Assembly: GCF_002923755.1 (NCBI RefSeq)
Contig: NZ_PGFZ01000004.1
Span: 80,290 to 121,287, forward strand
Source: Methylovulum psychrotolerans
GTDB lineage: Bacteria; Pseudomonadota; Gammaproteobacteria; Methylococcales; Methylomonadaceae
Direction of reading: 5' to 3'
Length of the DNA stretch: 40,998 nucleotides
The translations under genes were made by a program, and so were the position numbers. This document shows, one piece after another, positions 8,186 to 16,141 of this stretch. The first letter of the stretch is position 1. Each line of letters begins with the position of its first letter. Below the pieces are notes generated by a model. It worked only from the letters and a program-made list of their open reading frames with translations, was not told the origin of the DNA and ran no database searches.

Positions 8186-9058
8186 TTACATCTTCTCGCG
8201 CAGTTTCAAAAAGCGTTGGTAGCGGCTGGGGGCGATGGTGCCTTGTTCGGCGGCGGCGCGGACGGCGCAGCCTTTGTCGGAGACATGGCTACAATTGTTA
8301 AAGCGGCATTCGTCCTGCAAGGGTTGGAATTCGCGGTAGCCGTAAGCCAGTTGTTGTAGGCTCATATCCGCCAAGCCAAAAATCGCCACGCCGGGGCTGT
8401 CGATCAGGTCGCCGCCGTCGGGCAGGTGGTAGAGGGTGGCGGCGGTGGTGGTGTGCCGCCCGTGTTTGGTGGTGGCGGAGATGGTGTTGGTTTTCAGTTC
8501 TTTGTCGGGGATCAGGGCGTTGGTTAAGGAGGATTTGCCTACCCCGGATTGGCCGACAAAAATGCTCAATTGCTGGTTCAGGACGGCTTTCAGTTCGTCC
8601 AGGCCGTTGCTGGCGGCGGCGCTGACGCGGTACAGCGGGTAGCCGAGTTGCCGATAATGCGCCAGTTCGTGTTCAATATCTGCCGAGGCGGGCAGGTCGG
8701 TTTTGTTCAGCACCAAGGCGGCGTTGAAATTATGGTTTTCGCAAATCGCCAGATATTGGTCGAGCAATAAAAAGTCGCAAAACGGTTCGACAGCAAAGAT
8801 GATGAACACGGTGTCGATATTGGCGGCGACTGGGCGGGCTTTGTCGCCCCGGGCGGGCCGCAGCAGCACGGAGCGGCGCGGCAGGATTTCTTCAATACGC
8901 CCTTGCAGGGGCGCGGCTTCTGAGACCATCACTTGGTCACCGACCGCGACGGTGTCAATCTTCCGGCGCGTTTGGCAGAGCCAGATAGCGCCGTCGTGTT
9001 CGACGGCGATACCTTGGCCTAAGTGGGCGATGACCAAGCCTTGAAATACCGCCGCCAT
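8186..9058 (-). CDS. rsgA: Ribosome small subunit-dependent GTPase A
   Basis: RsgA is a circularly permuted GTPase that checks late maturation of the 30S subunit. The 290-aa product has the expected order: N-terminal OB-fold, the G4 motif LNKTD (118-121), then the P-loop GQSGVGKSSL (169-178), switch segment TTKHGRHTTT, G3 as DSPGV, and the C-terminal zinc site CRFNNCSHVSDKGC. Its ATG overlaps the stop of the upstream protease gene by one base (TGATG). Length and motifs are fully typical. In many gammaproteobacteria rsgA sits beside orn, as it nearly does here. Confidence 0.97.
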   Translation of the reverse strand: MAAVFQGLVIAHLGQGIAVEHDGAIWLCQTRRKIDTVAVGDQVMVSEAAPLQGRIEEILPRRSVLLRPARGDKARPVAANIDTVFIIFAVEPFCDFLLLDQYLAICENHNFNAALVLNKTDLPASADIEHELAHYRQLGYPLYRVSAAASNGLDELKAVLNQQLSIFVGQSGVGKSSLTNALIPDKELKTNTISATTKHGRHTTTAATLYHLPDGGDLIDSPGVAIFGLADMSLQQLAYGYREFQPLQDECRFNNCSHVSDKGCAVRAAAEQGTIAPSRYQRFLKLREKM

Positions 9059-10305
9059 CAGGCTTTGGCGGTCAGGTGGGCGATGCGGATGGCCGCTGGG
9101 GGGTGGCTGTAGTGGAACGCGGAGTAGAGGGGGTCGGGGGTCAAAGTGCTGGCGTTCTCTTCGTAAAGTTTGACTAAGCCGCTGATCATTTTGCTGGCTT
9201 GGGCGTTGTTGGCGGCAAAATCGTCGGCCTCAAACTCGAATTGGCGTTGCCAGAAAGCGGTGATGGGCTGCATAAAAAAGGTGAAGGTGGAGGAGACCAG
9301 CATAAACAGCATTAACGCCGCCGCATTGGATTTTTGCTCTAAGCTGACCCCTAAGCCGGTATAGAACCAGTCTTGGTTAATCAGCCAGCCTAACACGGCG
9401 AAGCCGATCAGGCTCATAACGGCGCTGGCGACCAGCATTTTTATGACATGCTTGCGTTTGAAGTGGCCCAGTTCGTGGGCTAAGACCGCTTCCAGCTCTT
9501 CTTCGTCTAAGGAATTGACCAAGTTATCGTAAAAGACGATGCGTTTGTTATTGCCTAAGCCTGTGAAGTAAGCGTTGCCGTGGCCGGAGCGTTTGGAGCC
9601 GTCCATGATGAAAATGCCTTGGCTTTGGAAGTCGCAACGCGCCAGCAAGCCTTGGATGCGGTCTTTTAAAGAACCTTCTTCCATCGGGGTGAATTTATTG
9701 AACAGCGGCGCGATGACGGTCGGGAACAGCCAGCTCATCAGCAGCGAAAAGCCCATTAATATCGCCCAAGCCCACAGCCACCAAGAGGAGCCGATGCTGT
9801 CCATCACCCATAAGATCAACGCCAGCAGCGGCAAACCAATCGCCGCACCCAAGGCCAGTTGCAGGGCTTGGTCTTTGGCGAATTGTTGGACGGTGCTTTT
9901 GTTAAAGCCAAAGCGTTCTTCAATGACGAAGGTTTGGTAGAGCTGGGTGGGGATTTCCACCAAGGTCATGATGAGAAAAACGGTCGCGGTGGCGAACAGC
10001 CCGGCCAGAAACGGCGAGCTAAGCAGTTGTGACCAGCAGGCAAACGCCAAGTTGATGCCGCCGCCTAAGGTCAGCGCCAGCAAGGCCACGGCACTGATGA
10101 TGCGGTCAATGTCGCCGAGTTTGCCTTTTGCCAAGGTGTAATCGGCGGCTTTTTGGTGCGCTTCTAACGGGACGCTGTTACGGAAGGCTTCCGGCACGGC
10201 GGGGCGGTGGTCGGCGACATGTTTGGCTTGGCGCTGCGCCAGCCAGTATTCTACCCCGAACGACAAGCTCAGGGCGAAGAGAAAAAATAGCGTAAAGGTG
10301 TTCAT
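9058..10305 (-). CDS. M48-family zinc metallopeptidase, Ste24/CAAX protease type
   Basis: The 415-aa integral membrane protein has several hydrophobic segments in its N-terminal half, the Ste24 signature EERFGFNKST (about 129-138), the zinc motif HELGH (277-281) and the distal EFEADDFA with the third ligand. Family members cut membrane or prenylated-like substrates at the inner membrane; bacterial substrates are mostly unknown, with quality control the likely role. It precedes rsgA with a one-base overlap, so the two are co-transcribed. A MITE-like element begins 40 bp upstream of its start. Confidence 0.92.
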   Translation of the reverse strand: MNTFTLFFLFALSLSFGVEYWLAQRQAKHVADHRPAVPEAFRNSVPLEAHQKAADYTLAKGKLGDIDRIISAVALLALTLGGGINLAFACWSQLLSSPFLAGLFATATVFLIMTLVEIPTQLYQTFVIEERFGFNKSTVQQFAKDQALQLALGAAIGLPLLALILWVMDSIGSSWWLWAWAILMGFSLLMSWLFPTVIAPLFNKFTPMEEGSLKDRIQGLLARCDFQSQGIFIMDGSKRSGHGNAYFTGLGNNKRIVFYDNLVNSLDEEELEAVLAHELGHFKRKHVIKMLVASAVMSLIGFAVLGWLINQDWFYTGLGVSLEQKSNAAALMLFMLVSSTFTFFMQPITAFWQRQFEFEADDFAANNAQASKMISGLVKLYEENASTLTPDPLYSAFHYSHPPAAIRIAHLTAKA

Positions 10306-10344
10306 TAATAGTCCTTTTTAATTGGTAACAGGTGTGGCTTAAGT

Positions 10345-10553
10345 GCTAAGGAACGTGCGTAACATTAAGTAGGCGTTCCATTGCGCCTCAGCGTGTTAAA
10401 CCCCACCCCAGCCCTCCCCTTGGCAGGGGAGGGAGCTTATGTCTTTCCCGTTGTACAGGCGAAAGTCAGGGGGAAAAGCCCCTCCCCCTGGCAAGGGGGA
10501 GGCTGGGAGGGGGTTGCCGTACTTTCGATTTTATTTCATGCACGTTCCTAAGC
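10345..10553. mobile_element. 209-bp MITE-like element with terminal inverted repeats
   Basis: The ends GCTAAGGAACGTGC (10345-10358) and GCACGTTCCTAAGC (10540-10553) are inverted copies with one mismatch. Inside lie two GC-rich hairpins (CCCTCCCC..GGGGAGGG and CCCCTCCCCC..GGGGGAGG). There is no coding capacity. A diverged, right-truncated relative is at 2341-2480. It separates the protease gene from orn. Confidence 0.65.
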
Positions 10554-10712
10554 GTCGTTGACGGCACGGGTGGTTGTCGTTCGGCACCGTTCATTTAGGC
10601 CTGCATCCGTCCGCCGTCAATTGTGGGTGGTTTTACGCACAAGCTGCACAAAGGTGCGGATTTAACTGCCCAATGCTACACTAAGCGCCAGATTAAACAC
10701 AACGGAATTGAC

Positions 10713-11258
10713 ATGGCACAAGATTCTTCACATCTTATTTGGATAGACTTGGAAATGACCGGTCTTAACCCTGATATAGACCTTATTATTGAAATGGCAA
10801 CTATTGTCACCGACAAAGAGCTGAATATTTTGGCGCAAGGGCCGGTTATCGCCGTGCATCAGTCTGAGGCGGCCTTAGCGGCAATGGATGACTGGAACCA
10901 AGCGCATCATGGCGCATCCGGCCTAATCGAACGGGTTAGGGCCTCGACGATTGGCGATGCCGAAGCCGAAGCGATGACGCTGGATTTTTTGCGCCAATGG
11001 TTGCCTGAGCGGACATCGCCGATGTGCGGCAATACCATCGGCCAAGACCGCCGCTTTTTATACCGCTATATGCCTACGTTGGAGGCGTTCTTCCACTATC
11101 GTAGCATTGATGTCTCGACCTTGAAAGAACTGGCGGCGCGTTGGGCACCGGAGCTTAAGCAAGGTTTCCAAAAACAGGCCAAGCATCAGGCCTTAGACGA
11201 CATCATCGAGTCGATTGAAGAATTGCGCTATTACCGGACACATTTTCTTAAATATTAA
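10713..11258 (+). CDS. orn: Oligoribonuclease
   Basis: Orn is the essential DEDDh 3'-5' exonuclease that degrades di- to pentaribonucleotides, including pGpG from c-di-GMP turnover. The 181-aa product starts [18 protein letters not shown], carrying the first catalytic Asp and Glu. It continues through [10 protein letters not shown], the [12 protein letters not shown] segment with the next catalytic Asp, and [11 protein letters not shown] with the final His and Asp. The open frame extends 30 codons upstream, but the ATG at 10713 gives exactly the family length. The previous gap (10554-10712) may hold a promoter (TACACT at 10675-10680). The crcB start follows 2 bp after the stop. Confidence 0.97.
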   Translation: MAQDSSHLIWIDLEMTGLNPDIDLIIEMATIVTDKELNILAQGPVIAVHQSEAALAAMDDWNQAHHGASGLIERVRASTIGDAEAEAMTLDFLRQWLPERTSPMCGNTIGQDRRFLYRYMPTLEAFFHYRSIDVSTLKELAARWAPELKQGFQKQAKHQALDDIIESIEELRYYRTHFLKY

Positions 11259-11260
11259 GC

Positions 11261-11974
11261 ATGAACCAACTGTTTGCAGTCGCGTTGGGCGGCGCTTGCG
11301 GGGCCGTGTTACGCTTTATGGTGTCGACTGGCGTTTATCACTGGTTAGGGCGCGGTTTCCCTTACGGCACGTTGGCGGTTAATGTCATCGGCTCCTTGCT
11401 GTTGGGCTTGCTGACCGAAGCCCTGGTGCTGAACCGCATCGCTTTTGCTTTGGATTATCGGGCGGCGATTCTGGTCGGTTTTATCGGGGCGTTCACCACG
11501 TTTTCCACCTTCTCCTTAGAAACCGTATACTTGCTGCAACAAGGCCAAGCCGTTAAGGCTTTGCTGAATGTGGCGGTGAGTGTCGGTGTCTGTCTGCTGG
11601 CCATCTGGTTGGGCTTGCTTTGCGGCAAGGCCTTGGCGGGGCAAACCCTTCCCGGCCCCGATGGCCTGTTCCCTTACGGCATTATTCTCGTCAATGTGTT
11701 TGGCGCGTTTTTAATCAGCGCGGTCGCTACGGCGCTGTTACCGAAAGTGCCGCTGGCTATCGAACAGCAACTGACGTTAATGATTGTGCTGGGGTTTTCT
11801 TATTTGGGGCTGTCAGGTTTGTATGTGTTGCTGTATTTGTTGGAACACGGGTCTGCATATCCTGCCCAAGCGCGGGGCTTGGCGCTGGGTTTTACCGCCA
11901 ATACGCTGGCTGGCTTATTGGGGCTGGGCTTGGGTTGGTGGGCGGTGCGGCAACTTGCTAAGTTGGGTGGGTAG
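11261..11974 (+). CDS. crcB: Double-length CrcB/Fluc fluoride channel, fused with a degenerate second domain
   Basis: Single CrcB proteins are about 125 aa with 4 helices and work as antiparallel homodimers exporting fluoride. This one is 237 aa. Residues 1-127 form a complete CrcB: GGACGAVLRF, GTLAVNVIGS (N41), GAFTTFSTFSLE (F81, F84). Residues 136-233 resemble CrcB from its second helix onward: FPYGIILVNVFGAF (N145), then LGFSYLGLSGLYVLLYLLEHG and a final hydrophobic helix. In my alignment the two box phenylalanines become glycines 183 and 186. A 4+3 helix count would place the second half inverted relative to the first. The start lies 2 bp after orn. No fluoride riboswitch was recognised. 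Confidence 0.85.
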   Translation: MNQLFAVALGGACGAVLRFMVSTGVYHWLGRGFPYGTLAVNVIGSLLLGLLTEALVLNRIAFALDYRAAILVGFIGAFTTFSTFSLETVYLLQQGQAVKALLNVAVSVGVCLLAIWLGLLCGKALAGQTLPGPDGLFPYGIILVNVFGAFLISAVATALLPKVPLAIEQQLTLMIVLGFSYLGLSGLYVLLYLLEHGSAYPAQARGLALGFTANTLAGLLGLGLGWWAVRQLAKLGG

Positions 11975-12013
11975 GTGTGCGCATTAGCTAACTTCGGCAA
12001 TTCTTCTGCTGTT

Positions 12014-12031
12014 GCGGGCAAAGATGCCCGC
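12014..12031. terminator. Hairpin between convergent crcB and tetR
   Basis: A 7-bp stem GCGGGCA/TGCCCGC with a 4-nt loop lies between two converging genes. It matches the core of the palindrome at 2520-2571. There is no T-tract, so its role as a terminator is uncertain. Confidence 0.35.
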
Positions 12032-12076
12032 GCTGCAATCGCCGTGCCTTTTGGCGTTTTGCCGGACTGTTCCGGT

Positions 12077-12760
12077 TTAGTTTTCATGGCAGTTTAAGAC
12101 GCGAAACAGCATGTCCTCAAGAAAAGCGACGGTGTCGGATTCGTCTTTTTTGTCGCCAAAATCGGTTAAAGAAGGCAGGTGGTCTTTAAAGAAATTCTGA
12201 AAGTGCGCCATTTCAATAATGGTGGAGGCTAAGGATTTTGGGTATCGGTAGTTGGGGTTATATTCCAGAATGACTTGGGCGATATGGGCGCATAGGTCTT
12301 TGTAAGGTTTAAATAATTTGTCGTTGTTGTCTTCCGATACCCGTTTCGTCAAATAGGTTTTAGAGCCTTCCGTGATAATGATTTGATGCAACAGGTTTGC
12401 ATCGACATAGCTGGTTTGGACTCCCTCTTTTACGGTGGTCGCCAATAATTTGATGATCATTTTCAATTTAACGACAGGGTCGTGAATATTATTGGTCTGA
12501 TACATGACCTGATATTCCAGCCATGCCCAGTACCAAGCGGCAATGTAAATCAACAAGCGGTGTTTGTTTTCGAAATACCGATAAACGCCCGCCTCAGTCG
12601 TGCCTACTTCCTCGGCCAGCTTTTTAAAGGTAAAGGCTTCAAAACCGTTTTTATGTATTAGCCGAATGCTGTGCATAATTATTTTCTTGCCCAGTTCGGA
12701 TTGTTCTGGGTTTCTGAGAAACAATTTCTCATTCATCTTTATCTGCAATTCTATTTCCAT
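12077..12760 (-). CDS. TetR/AcrR-family transcriptional regulator
   Basis: The 227-aa protein has the TetR N-terminal DNA-binding fold with helix-turn-helix around residues 44-63 (FKKLAEEVGTTEAGVYRYFENK, abridged), followed by a divergent helical ligand domain. It is transcribed away from the exporter operon, with 352 bp between the starts, and that gap carries overlapping palindromes at a likely exporter promoter. The simplest reading is a local repressor of the exporter and perhaps of itself. The ligand is unknown. ATG at 12736 (MNEKLFL) is an alternative start; neither site has a strong ribosome binding site. Confidence 0.88.
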   Translation of the reverse strand: MEIELQIKMNEKLFLRNPEQSELGKKIIMHSIRLIHKNGFEAFTFKKLAEEVGTTEAGVYRYFENKHRLLIYIAAWYWAWLEYQVMYQTNNIHDPVVKLKMIIKLLATTVKEGVQTSYVDANLLHQIIITEGSKTYLTKRVSEDNNDKLFKPYKDLCAHIAQVILEYNPNYRYPKSLASTIIEMAHFQNFFKDHLPSLTDFGDKKDESDTVAFLEDMLFRVLNCHEN

Positions 12761-13001
12761 AATCCTGGTTGCGTGCTGATTTTATGTTGTTGATGGTGAC
12801 TATGCTGGCACATGACGGCAACTGTCTTTTGCAGCAGAAGCCGCTGGCATGGCCCTCTTTGCGCGACGCTGCGCCTGCTTTCCAAAACGGCTCGTGTGCC
12901 GATGTGTCCGGTAATTTTTTGATTTAACAATAGTTTATTTGTGAATTTGGTTTTGTCATGTCCAGAGGCCATGAGGGTTCTTTTTGTCCGGCAAAAATTT
13001 C

Positions 13002-13046
13002 TTTACAATCTATATTGATAGTAATACTATCTTTTATAGATAGTAT
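13002..13046 (+). promoter_or_regulatory. Putative exporter promoter with overlapping TetR-type operator
   Basis: A candidate -35 TTTACA (13002-13007) and -10 TACTAT (13025-13030) are spaced 17 bp. Overlapping the -10 is a perfect 7-1-7 palindrome, GATAGTA-A-TACTATC (13017-13031). Its right arm also pairs with a third half-site, GATAGTAT at 13039-13046 (8-bp arms, 7-nt spacer). Three half-sites of one motif across a -10 box are what a TetR-type repressor operator looks like. That the adjacent regulator binds here is inference. Confidence 0.55.
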
Positions 13047-13112
13047 ATTATTGCCTATGATTGTAGGTTTCTTATTTAAAAAAGTAAATGATTGTTTTAG
13101 GACTGGCATCTT

Positions 13113-14777
13113 ATGAATAGTGCGCATAGCCCCTTACAGCGGTTGCAACAGCTTATCGCTCTTGAGCGTGAAGATATTGGCACGTTGATTATTTATGGTC
13201 TCGGCATTGGGGTGCTGTCGTTAGCTACGCCGGTTGCTGTGCAGGCGTTGGTCAATACGATTGCGTTTGGCGCGTTGTTTCAGCCATTGTTGGTGCTGAC
13301 GGTGGTGTTGTTGGTGTTGTTAGGCTTTAGTAACAGCTTGCTGGCCTTGCAGTTTTATGTGGTGGAGATGCTGCAACGGCGGGTGTTTGTCCGCTTATTT
13401 GGCGAAACGGCGGTGCGCTTACAGCAAATCCGCTATGCGGCTAAAAACGATTATCACCTGCCGGAATTGACCAATCGGTTTTTTGATGTGGTGACGTTGC
13501 AAAAAACCGCCTCTGTAATGTTGTTAGAGTTGTTGGGCTATGTGTTGCAGGCGGTTATCGGTATGTTATTGTTGGCGTTTTATCATCCGTTGTTACTGGC
13601 TTTTGATTTGTTTTTTGTGTGCGTGTTGGCGTTTATTTTGTTTGGGATGGGTAAAAATGGCTTGGCGTCCGCCATTGAGCAATCTAAGGCCAAATATAAG
13701 GCGGCAGCTTGGTTGGAGGAGCTAGCCGCCAATCCTTTGCTTGGCAAGTCGTCGGAAAACCGGGCGTATCTTAATGCCCAAACCGACCAGATTGCGAAAA
13801 ATTATGTGGATGCTTGCGCAAAGCATTTTAAGGTGTTGTCCGGCCAAAATATCAGTGCCTTAATTTTGCACGCGCTGGCCAATACCTTGTTGTTAGGTAT
13901 GGGCGGCTGGATGGTGATTTCTGATCAGCTGAGTTTGGGGCAATTGATTGCGGCGGAATTGGTGGTTGGGGCGATGATTTACGGCTTAACGCGCTTGGGC
14001 AAGGCATTGGAGAATTTTTACGATATGTTGGCGAGTGTCGATAAGCTGGGCTATTTGTTGGATTTGCCGCAGGAAAAAGACCACGGCGAAATGCCGGCGC
14101 GTATAGACGCGCCCTATACGGTTGCGGTTGAAAACCTCTGCTTACCTGAAAGCATGTACTTGGATGCACTTAATCAGGTCAGTTTTCAGCTTGCCCCAGG
14201 CGAACGTCTGGCTGTTAGCGCAGGGATTGCTAAGGGCAGTTTGTTGGATATTATCTATGGTTTGCGCGAGCCTCGGTCGGGGCAGGTTTGTTTGAATGGT
14301 CAAGACTTGCGTGACCTTAATCTGGGACAGTTACGCAATACGGTCAGTCTGGTGCGGGAGGCTGAGATTTTTTCCGGCACGTTGGCGGATAACGTCCGGT
14401 TGGGGCGGGCGCTGGGTTTAACGGAGGTTAAGCGGGCGTTGGCTTCGGTTGGTTTGGCGGACACGGTTTCAATATTGCCTGACAGTGTGGAAACCCTGTT
14501 GCTGCCGAATGGTTCGCCATTAAGCCATGAGCAATGTTTGCGGTTGACTTTGGCGCGGGCTTTGATCGGACGGCCCCGCTTGTTGTTGTTGGATAGGGTC
14601 TTGGATCGGCTTGATAGCCGTGTGTTACCGACAGTTATGGGGGTTTTACTGGCCGAAGATGCGCCTTGGACACTGATTGCCACTAGCCAGCGTGCCGACA
14701 TTATTGCCCAGTTCCAGAGGCACATCAGGCTTGATGACAACCGCTTTTCAGGCAATAAAAATGAAGGTGGCTTATGA
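13113..14777 (+). CDS. Type I secretion-like ABC transporter protein with degenerate ATPase domain
   Basis: The 554-aa protein has an ABC exporter membrane domain (about residues 20-310, with multiple hydrophobic helices and a VVEMLQRRVFVRLFGETAVRL segment as in HlyB/PrtD-like proteins) and a C-terminal nucleotide-binding-like domain (about 335-545). The fold signatures are recognisable but the catalytic positions are not. The Walker A place reads SAGIAKGSLL (369-378) and the Q-loop Gln is R415. The signature is LSHEQ (470-474), Walker B ends LLLLDR (D494 kept, Glu replaced by R495) and the H-loop His is Q526. There is no N-terminal peptidase or C39-like domain. It overlaps the adaptor gene by 4 bp, so it belongs to a tripartite export operon. 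Hydrolysis by this chain seems unlikely. Confidence 0.85.
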   Translation: MNSAHSPLQRLQQLIALEREDIGTLIIYGLGIGVLSLATPVAVQALVNTIAFGALFQPLLVLTVVLLVLLGFSNSLLALQFYVVEMLQRRVFVRLFGETAVRLQQIRYAAKNDYHLPELTNRFFDVVTLQKTASVMLLELLGYVLQAVIGMLLLAFYHPLLLAFDLFFVCVLAFILFGMGKNGLASAIEQSKAKYKAAAWLEELAANPLLGKSSENRAYLNAQTDQIAKNYVDACAKHFKVLSGQNISALILHALANTLLLGMGGWMVISDQLSLGQLIAAELVVGAMIYGLTRLGKALENFYDMLASVDKLGYLLDLPQEKDHGEMPARIDAPYTVAVENLCLPESMYLDALNQVSFQLAPGERLAVSAGIAKGSLLDIIYGLREPRSGQVCLNGQDLRDLNLGQLRNTVSLVREAEIFSGTLADNVRLGRALGLTEVKRALASVGLADTVSILPDSVETLLLPNGSPLSHEQCLRLTLARALIGRPRLLLLDRVLDRLDSRVLPTVMGVLLAEDAPWTLIATSQRADIIAQFQRHIRLDDNRFSGNKNEGGL

Positions 14778-16141
14778 AATACGATGAAATAAACCAGCCC
14801 TTATTGTCGGTAGTGACGACCTTAAAAGCGGTTGAGACGGCACCGGTTGCCAAGCGGATTGCGCGGAGCTTGCTTAAGTTGTTCTTGCTGTTGCTGTTAT
14901 GTTTAGGTTTTACGCCGTGGCAACAAAACGTGCGCGGTGTTGGCCGTATCGTCGCTTATACGCCTGCTGATCGCCAACAATTGATTAGCGCCCAAGTGGA
15001 GGGCCGCATTGCGCGGTGGTTGGTTAGGGAAGGCTCACAGGTTAAGCAAGGCGAGGTGTTGGCGGAATTGTTGGATAACGACCCTCAGTTATTGCAACGG
15101 TTGGCGGCTGAGCAGGTAGCGGCTTTGGCAAAGCAAGAAGCGACCGACAGCCGGGTGAATACCTTTCGTGAGCAATTGCGGTTGGCGGAACGCGCCCGCC
15201 CCCAAGCCGTAGCGGCGGCACAATCGCGTGTGGCTATGGCGGCTGAGCGGCGGAAAGCGGCAGAACAAGCTGTGCAAGCGGCGCAGGCCGCTAAGCAGAC
15301 CACGGCTTTAAATCTGTCCAGACAGCAACAGTTGAGGGCGAAAGGGTTGGCTTCGCAACGGACGCTGGAGTTATCCCAACTCGATATGGCGCAACGTGCT
15401 GCGGATACCGAAAGGGCGCAGGCGGCATTGGCGGCGGCAACCAGTGAAGTGGCGGCGTTAACGTCGGATCAGCAAAAACTGGCGGCGGATGCCGCCGCTA
15501 CGGTGGAAAAATCCCGCGCGGAATTAAGTAAGGCGATTGAAGACCAAAATAGCGTCCGTGCCGACATTTTAAAATTGCAAACCCGTTTGGCCCGGCAACA
15601 AACCCAAACGGTTACTGCACCGCGTGATGGGGTTGTGTTGCGCTTATTGGCGAACCCTGGGGCAGAAATGGTCAAACCGGGGCAGGCATTGGCCATTTTT
15701 GTCCCGGATACGCAAGATCGGGCGGTCGAATTATGGGTGGACGGTAACGATTTGCCGTTGATTGTAACGGGTAGCCCTGTCCGCTTGCAGTTTGAAGGCT
15801 ATCCCGCGATACAGTTTGGCGGGTGGCCTGAATTTTCTGTCGGCTCTTTTGGGGGGCGGGTGGCGTTGATTGATGCAACCGATGACGGCAAAGGCCATTT
15901 TCGGATTTTAGTGAGGCCTGATGCTGATGATAAAGCATGGCCTGGCACGCGGTTCTTGCGCCAAGGCGTTCGGGTGAATGGTTGGGTGTTGTTAGGGCAG
16001 GTCACTTTGGGTTATGAGTTGTGGCGGATTTTTAATGGCTTTCCGCCTTTGATTTTGCCCGAACCTTATGGGGCGGACGTTGCAAAAGACGCTGTAAAAG
16101 AAGAGGGTAACAAAGCGAAAGATGAAGGGGGGAAAGGGTGA
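14774..16141 (+). CDS. HlyD-family periplasmic adaptor (membrane fusion protein)
   Basis: The 455-aa product has a short cytoplasmic N-terminus, one membrane helix (about 29-48, SLLKLFLLLLLCLGF) and a biotinyl-lipoyl half-motif (SAQVEGRIARWLVREGSQVKQGEVLAEL). A very long Ala/Gln-rich coiled coil (about 105-275) follows, then the second lipoyl half (TVTAPRDGVVLRLLANPGAEM) and a beta-barrel. Such adaptors bridge an inner-membrane transporter and a TolC channel. The ATG overlaps the ABC stop (ATGA) and its stop overlaps the channel gene (TGATG), so the three are tightly coupled. The C-terminus ends in a charged Lys/Glu/Gly tail. The transported substrate is unknown. Confidence 0.92.
   Translation: MKYDEINQPLLSVVTTLKAVETAPVAKRIARSLLKLFLLLLLCLGFTPWQQNVRGVGRIVAYTPADRQQLISAQVEGRIARWLVREGSQVKQGEVLAELLDNDPQLLQRLAAEQVAALAKQEATDSRVNTFREQLRLAERARPQAVAAAQSRVAMAAERRKAAEQAVQAAQAAKQTTALNLSRQQQLRAKGLASQRTLELSQLDMAQRAADTERAQAALAAATSEVAALTSDQQKLAADAAATVEKSRAELSKAIEDQNSVRADILKLQTRLARQQTQTVTAPRDGVVLRLLANPGAEMVKPGQALAIFVPDTQDRAVELWVDGNDLPLIVTGSPVRLQFEGYPAIQFGGWPEFSVGSFGGRVALIDATDDGKGHFRILVRPDADDKAWPGTRFLRQGVRVNGWVLLGQVTLGYELWRIFNGFPPLILPEPYGADVAKDAVKEEGNKAKDEGGKG

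Noticed and set aside
10554-11260. Fluoride riboswitch for crcB
   Set aside because: crcB starts 2 bp after orn, and I could not recognise the conserved riboswitch core upstream of orn.
11620-11961. 113-aa frame within crcB
   Set aside because: It is a shadow frame of the long, clearly CrcB-like reading frame.
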